This document shows, piece by piece, positions 33,027 through 36,953 of a DNA stretch of 36,953 nt. The stretch lies in contig DAOUDK010000088.1 of the NCBI GenBank assembly GCA_034431315.1, forward strand, positions 1 through 36,953, in the 5' to 3' direction. Source of the stretch: JAUWOY01 sp034431315. Its GTDB lineage: Bacteria; Chloroflexota; Anaerolineae; VGOG01. The notes beneath the pieces were generated by a model. It was not told where the DNA came from. It made no database searches and was given only the letters and a program-made list of their open reading frames with translations. The number at the start of each line of letters is the position of its first letter. Position 1 is the stretch's first letter. The position numbers and the translations under genes are program-made.

Positions 33027-34637
33027 TTAGTCTTGCTTTTCAGCCGAAATCTGATTTTCTATCGGCAGGGTCACGGTGACAGTTGTTCCCTTTCCTTCTT
33101 CACTGTCTATCTCAATACGCCCATTATGCCGTTCAATGGTTTTATAGGTTATGTATAACCCCAAACCCGTGCCCTCGTTCACGTCCTTGGTCGTGAAGAA
33201 GGGATCGAATACCCTGTCCAGGTTATCTTTGGGGATACCAACGCCTGTGTCTGAGATAAGCACCCGGACGGCTTTGCCAGACCCATCCAGCCGGGAGGTG
33301 ATGCGAATCTCGCCCCTCTGCTTGGCGGGTATAGCGTCTCGTGCGTTGATCAGCAGGTTAATCCAAACATCCTCTAGATGGTGGGTGCTGCCTGGCACCA
33401 AGGGCAGGTCTGCAGCCAGGTCTTTGATTATAGTGATATTAGACCTCTCGATCTGATAGGTGATAAGGGAAAGGGCGTTATCAATGGAGCCGTTTATATC
33501 CATGGGGGCTAGTTCATACTCCTCCTGGCGGGAGAAGGATAACAGGTTCCCAATAACTTTGCTGGCCCGCTTTCCTGACCGTTCGATAGCTTTGAGGGAC
33601 TCGTATTCCGGTTGGCCTGGCTTCATATCTGTCATCAACAGCTGGGCATCGCCGATTATGGTCGTCAAGGGGTTCCGGATCTCATGGGCGATCCCGGCAG
33701 CAAACTCCCCAATCGCCGAGAGCTTAGCCGATTGAAAAAGATGAGCCTTCGCTGTCGCCAGGTCCTTATACGCCTCGTTCAAGTTATGGAAAAGCCGGGC
33801 ATTGTCAATGGCCACGCCGATTTGACTGCCTATGGAGGTAAGCAACTCCACGTCCTGAGAAGAGAAGTGGCGGAGATCGTGGCTGGCAATGTTCATCACC
33901 CCAAGCACCTTTTCCTTTGCCCCTAACGGTATGCAGGCCAAAGATCGAAATCCCTCCTCTTTCATCCCCAATTCTATCTTCGAGAGGTTAGCCTCCTCGG
34001 AGATGTCCTCTACTAAGATCGGTTCCCCTGACCGCGCTGCCCGCCCGGTCAGTCCTTGCCCTGGCTTCAGCGAATCCGCTTCGTGGAGCAACTCCTCAGG
34101 GAAGCCACGATGAACAGTGAAAGACAATTCCTTGGTTTGCTCATCCATCAGAGCTATGGCGCCCGTTTCTATCCTCATCACCTCCAGCACCTTCTCCAAA
34201 GTGCTGTTCAGAATCTCCCCTAGATCCAAAGATTGGCTGACTGTGGCTGCGATGGCATTGAGAGCAGAGATTTTCTTTAGGTTCTCTGTTTCCTTGTCAA
34301 TTTCTCTTATCCGCTGTCTCCATACCATGAAAAGCGCGGCGATGGCAGCTATGAGCAGAACGACCTTGGGAATAAGGAGATACTCGCTCTGCATCAGGTT
34401 CGTAAATAGGCTGATCTTGGACGTTTCATCTTTGGCCGTAAACCAAACGCTGAAGAAGAGGCTATCAATGGCCAGGATTGCAAATCCCAGAAGCAGAATG
34501 ACTCTGGCGATAGCGGCGACCCTGGGCTCCTGAGCCTTGGGTTGCTCATATCTCGTCAGGAATACCAGGACGATAACGCCCCATATAATGACCAGAAGCC
34601 AATATACAATTATAGAGACATAATCAGAGAGAATCAT
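33027..34637 (-). CDS. Membrane-anchored GAF histidine kinase
   Basis: A 536-residue sensor kinase with three likely membrane helices (IIVYWLLVIIWGVIVLVFLT, VILLLGFAILAIDSLFFSV and YLLIPKVVLLIAAIAALFMV) in the first 110 residues, then a GAF domain (about 125-280) and the kinase core: FAAGIAHEIRNPLTTI (H near 316), NLLINARDAI (N box), DTGVGIPKDNLDRVF and GTGLGLYITYKTIE. It keeps all standard catalytic residues. The ATG at 34637 is about 50 bases from the promoter. It is co-transcribed with the OmpR-type regulator. Confidence 0.94.
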   Translation of the reverse strand: MILSDYVSIIVYWLLVIIWGVIVLVFLTRYEQPKAQEPRVAAIARVILLLGFAILAIDSLFFSVWFTAKDETSKISLFTNLMQSEYLLIPKVVLLIAAIAALFMVWRQRIREIDKETENLKKISALNAIAATVSQSLDLGEILNSTLEKVLEVMRIETGAIALMDEQTKELSFTVHRGFPEELLHEADSLKPGQGLTGRAARSGEPILVEDISEEANLSKIELGMKEEGFRSLACIPLGAKEKVLGVMNIASHDLRHFSSQDVELLTSIGSQIGVAIDNARLFHNLNEAYKDLATAKAHLFQSAKLSAIGEFAAGIAHEIRNPLTTIIGDAQLLMTDMKPGQPEYESLKAIERSGKRASKVIGNLLSFSRQEEYELAPMDINGSIDNALSLITYQIERSNITIIKDLAADLPLVPGSTHHLEDVWINLLINARDAIPAKQRGEIRITSRLDGSGKAVRVLISDTGVGIPKDNLDRVFDPFFTTKDVNEGTGLGLYITYKTIERHNGRIEIDSEEGKGTTVTVTLPIENQISAEKQD

Positions 34638-34684
34638 TTCTCATCTATCTTATCGTTTCGATGTCACCTTTGCTATTTAACATT

Positions 34685-34713
34685 ATTATAACCTATTTTT
34701 TGTATTTATGCAA
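34685..34713 (-). promoter_or_regulatory. Promoter of the kinase-regulator operon
   Basis: The minus strand reads TTGCAT, 17 bases, then TATAAT. It is about 50 bases from the kinase ATG and just after the terminator of the GNAT gene. Confidence 0.7.
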
Positions 34714-34719
34714 AATCCC

Positions 34720-34753
34720 AAAAAGGGCCATGAGCCGCTGGAACTCATAGCCC
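34720..34753 (-). terminator. Terminator of the GNAT gene
   Basis: On the minus strand GGGCTATGAG, a nine-base loop, CTCATGGCCC and TTTTT. The stem has one G-U pair. The GNAT stop codon lies inside the first arm. Confidence 0.85.
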
Positions 34754-35446
34754 TCCCAGCCTGCCTCGGCAAGAGAACTCCCGGTAGCCAGTGAAGCGAT
34801 AGCCAAGAGCTTCACAGACCCGAATCGAAGCGGCGTTGCCCTCGGCGACGATGTAGAGGGGCTTGATCCCTTCTTTCAGCAATTCAACAGTGCAGGCCGA
34901 GACGACTGCCCTGGCCAGGCCGTGTCCCCAGAAACCCTCCTGGGTGCAGACGCCGACCTCGGCAAAATAAGGCGAGCGCCAGTTTGTGCCTGCAGCCGCG
35001 ATCACGCTCTCGCCGTCCCTGATCTCAAAGCGAGAGAGGCCATCTTCTCTGGCTACCTTTTCGACCAAGTGACGAGAATCCGGTCGGAAGTTCGTCTCGT
35101 CAACAGTGTAGATCAAGTTGTAGCGCTCGTCCCAGGTGATGAGACATCGCTTCAAGACTGAGGCCCGTTGTTCTTTCGCCGCGAAGAGATACTCCCGGCT
35201 CTCGTCCAGGTGGTTGGATAGAAGAGCGCATAACACGTCGTCGGAGTCTGCTCGCATCACCACCAAGGGTGTGAAAAGATCATGTGCCGTCTGACAAATG
35301 GCCAGAAAGCCGACCACGACCTCCTGGCCGTGAGTGAAGAGTTGCGTCCGTTTATGATAGAGGGCGTAATAAGCGGTGAGGGCATCCTCTGGGGAAGTGG
35401 GCGACAGCAAATGGGCGATCAAATGTCGTTCCTGTAAGCTAGGCAA
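34745..35446 (-). CDS. GNAT acetyltransferase with N-terminal extension
   Basis: A 233-residue protein whose C-terminal third is a GNAT domain (FAEVGVCTQEGFWGHGLARA, then IVAEGNAASIRVCEALGYRF). The first 110 residues form a separate helical region, as in the GNAT_acetyltran (PF12746) or zwittermicin-resistance-like group. The substrate is unknown. The start is uncertain: a TTG at 35446 has no clear ribosome site and follows a heptamer repeat. It is 38 bases downstream of asnS. Confidence 0.8.
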   Translation of the reverse strand: MPSLQERHLIAHLLSPTSPEDALTAYYALYHKRTQLFTHGQEVVVGFLAICQTAHDLFTPLVVMRADSDDVLCALLSNHLDESREYLFAAKEQRASVLKRCLITWDERYNLIYTVDETNFRPDSRHLVEKVAREDGLSRFEIRDGESVIAAAGTNWRSPYFAEVGVCTQEGFWGHGLARAVVSACTVELLKEGIKPLYIVAEGNAASIRVCEALGYRFTGYREFSCRGRLGGL

Positions 35447-35453
35447 AGCTTTT

Positions 35454-35485
35454 TGATCTTTGAGCTTTGGACTTTGAGCTTTGAT
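35454..35485. repeat. Heptamer repeat (AAAGCTC) between asnS and the GNAT gene
   Basis: Units TTTGAGC, TTTGGAC, TTTGAGC, TTTGA on the plus strand; this is the same AAAGCTC family as at 26202-26232, in the opposite orientation. It fills nearly the whole gap and touches the asnS stop. Confidence 0.7.
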
Positions 35486-36810
35486 TACGGATACATCCTA
35501 CCCAGCAGCCTCGGAAAGGGGATCGTCTCCCGGATGTGCTTCACGCCGCAGATCCAGGCCACAGTCCGCTCCAGGCCCAGGCCGAAGCCGGAGTGGGGCA
35601 CCGATCCGTAGCGCCGCAGATCGAGATACCACTCGTAGGCCCGGCGAGAGATGCCAAGCTTCTTCACCTGCTGCTCCAGATATTCGTAACTCGCGCTGCG
35701 CTGACCACCGCCGATAATCTCACCATATCCTTCGGTGGCCAGCAGGTCTACCGAAAGACAAACCTCCGGCCGCTCAGGGTCAAATTCCATGTAGAAGGCT
35801 TTGCACTGAGTTGGATAGTGGTGGACGAAGACCGGCTTCTCGAAGTGCTCAGCCAGGGCCGCTTCGTGAGGGGCGCCGAGATCATCGCCCCACTCAATGG
35901 ATATGCCGTCCCGGTGAAGGATTTCAACTGCCGAATCGTACGTGATGCGCGGAAACGGAGGTTCCACCTTTTCCAGCAACGTTGTATCGCGATCGAGGGT
36001 CTTCAGCTCTTCAGCTCGATTCTTCAGTGTGGTCTGGATGACGTAGCTAACCAGCTCTTCCTCAACCCTCATGCACTCGTCCAGGTCGGCCCAGGCTATC
36101 TCCGGCTCTACCATCCAGAACTCCAGCAAGTGGCGGCGGGTCTTCGACTTCTCGGCCCGGAAAGTGGGGCCGAAGCAGTAGACTTTGCCGAAGGACATGA
36201 TCTCGGCCTCGTTGTAGAGTTGGCCGCTCTGGGTGAGATAGGCCCGCTCCCCAAAGTAGTCGGTCTCGAAGAGGGTGGTGGTGTCCTCGCAGGAGGAGGG
36301 GGTGAGGATGGGGGTGTCCAGGTTGATGAAGCCGTGGGAGTCCAGCCAATGGCGGATGGCCCGCACCACCTCGGCCCGCACCCGCAGGACGGCGTGCTGC
36401 CTGGAAGAACGCAGCCAAAGGTGGCGGCGATCCATCAGGAACTCCACGCCGTGCTCCTTGGGGGTGATGGGGTAATCCTCAGCCAGTTGCACGATCTCGA
36501 CGGCGTTCGCCGTGAGCTCATAGCCGCTCGGCGCCCGCCTGTCCGCCCGCACCGTGCCGGTAACGATCAGGGATGACTCCTGGGTCACCGTTTTGGCTGC
36601 TTCGAACCCCTCAGGAGACACATCATCCTCAAAGACCACAGTCTGGATCACCCCTGAGCCATCCCGAATCAAGAGGAATTGCAGCTTCCCCTTATCCGTT
36701 TTGTTATAGAGCCAGCCCTTGATGGTTACCTCTTCACCCTCGTGGGCGGCTATGTTTTCGATGTACACGTGTTCAGTCAAGATTGTACCCCCTATTCTTG
36801 GTATGATCAT
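35485..36810 (-). CDS. asnS: Asparaginyl-tRNA synthetase
   Basis: A class IIb synthetase of about 440 residues that charges tRNA-Asn. The N-terminal OB fold (EEVTIKGWLYNKTDKGKLQF) is followed by the catalytic core: MDRRHLWLRSSRQHAVLRVR, ILTPSSCEDTTTLFETDYFG, YLTQSGQLYNEAEIM, CFGPTFRAEKSKTRRHL and the motif 3 segment GFGLGLERTVAWICG. The SCED and TFRAEKSKTRRHL segments favour AsnS over AspS. The start is uncertain: I give the ATG at 36810, but a TTG at 36780 has a better AGGGGGTACAATC site and fits the usual N-terminus. The longer frame to 36906 has no support. Confidence 0.93.
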   Translation of the reverse strand: MIIPRIGGTILTEHVYIENIAAHEGEEVTIKGWLYNKTDKGKLQFLLIRDGSGVIQTVVFEDDVSPEGFEAAKTVTQESSLIVTGTVRADRRAPSGYELTANAVEIVQLAEDYPITPKEHGVEFLMDRRHLWLRSSRQHAVLRVRAEVVRAIRHWLDSHGFINLDTPILTPSSCEDTTTLFETDYFGERAYLTQSGQLYNEAEIMSFGKVYCFGPTFRAEKSKTRRHLLEFWMVEPEIAWADLDECMRVEEELVSYVIQTTLKNRAEELKTLDRDTTLLEKVEPPFPRITYDSAVEILHRDGISIEWGDDLGAPHEAALAEHFEKPVFVHHYPTQCKAFYMEFDPERPEVCLSVDLLATEGYGEIIGGGQRSASYEYLEQQVKKLGISRRAYEWYLDLRRYGSVPHSGFGLGLERTVAWICGVKHIRETIPFPRLLGRMYP

Positions 36811-36855
36811 CTCGTCCCTGACCATCATTTTGAAATCAGGAGTTACGCAGTTCGC

Positions 36856-36949
36856 CGGCTGAGTAGGAGCAGAGCGACGTATCGAAGCCAAGAACGGGTC
36901 TTGCAATCGCCGCTCGCCCTGGTTTCGATACGCTGGCGCTACTCAACCG
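36856..36949. repeat. Inverted REP-like pair upstream of asnS
   Basis: CGGCTGAGTAG..ATCGAAGCC (36856-36889) and GGTTTCGATACG..CTACTCAACCG (36921-36949) are imperfect inverted copies with a 31-base spacer. The motif GAGTAG..GTATCGAAACC is a familiar dispersed repeat (from memory). They could form a large hairpin at the window's end. Confidence 0.6.
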
Positions 36950-36953
36950 ACGG

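Noticed and set aside
35536..36576. A 346-codon plus-strand frame
   Set aside because: It is the antisense shadow of asnS, whose identity is firm.

Overview
The window looks like a chromosomal piece of an anaerobic or facultative bacterium, most likely a member of the Chloroflexota. This is an inference from the gene set: a DnaD-type primosome protein beside DnaB and a DnaC-like loader, a BFN-domain nuclease, a SEC-C-tailed SecA, and a pyruvate:ferredoxin oxidoreductase whose PorD part is fused to a GltD-like flavoprotein. The genome is moderately GC-rich and full of short-period (7-base) repeats. No rRNA, tRNA, CRISPR array or transposase was seen. Most genes are on the minus strand. Only the block from about 23.5 to 27.5 kb is on the plus strand.

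Region by region. (1) 0.1-7.3 kb, minus strand: three radical-SAM proteins (one cobalamin-type), a NodU/CmcH-type O-carbamoyltransferase, and a TIR protein with a broken SIR2-like tail. The rSAM and carbamoyltransferase genes form a candidate undescribed biosynthetic cluster. (2) 7.4-11.4 kb: an accessory patch holding a PemK/MazF-type toxin-antitoxin pair, a PD-(D/E)XK-like protein with a small partner, an orphan antitoxin with a toxin stub, and a Schlafen/AlbA_2 ATPase-like regulator. Three copies of the 3' end of porB lie between or inside these genes. (3) 11.4-15.9 kb: the intact por operon (porG, flavoprotein-PorD fusion, porA, porB). (4) 16.1-18 kb: a small antitoxin-like pair, two tandem two-helix membrane proteins and a phosphate acyltransferase, which could turn the acyl-CoA made by Por into acyl phosphate. 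(5) 18.1-23.4 kb: secA, an MNT-HEPN pair directly upstream of it, prs and a GNAT acetyltransferase. (6) 23.5-27.5 kb, plus strand: BFN nuclease, dnaB, a dnaD-like gene and a double-AAA+ dnaC-like gene, ending in a strong terminator. (7) 27.6-34.7 kb: signalling, with a GAF-PAS histidine kinase, a receiver-PAS-HD-GYP protein, two MerR/excisionase-type HTH proteins, and a membrane GAF histidine kinase with an OmpR-type regulator. (8) 34.7-36.9 kb: a GNAT acetyltransferase and asparaginyl-tRNA synthetase.

The most unusual signals are the porB-tail copies that delimit the accessory cassettes, the rSAM/carbamoyltransferase cluster with three non-canonical rSAM cysteine spacings, and several families of heptamer repeats that have entered coding genes in frame, three times in the Por flavoprotein alone.
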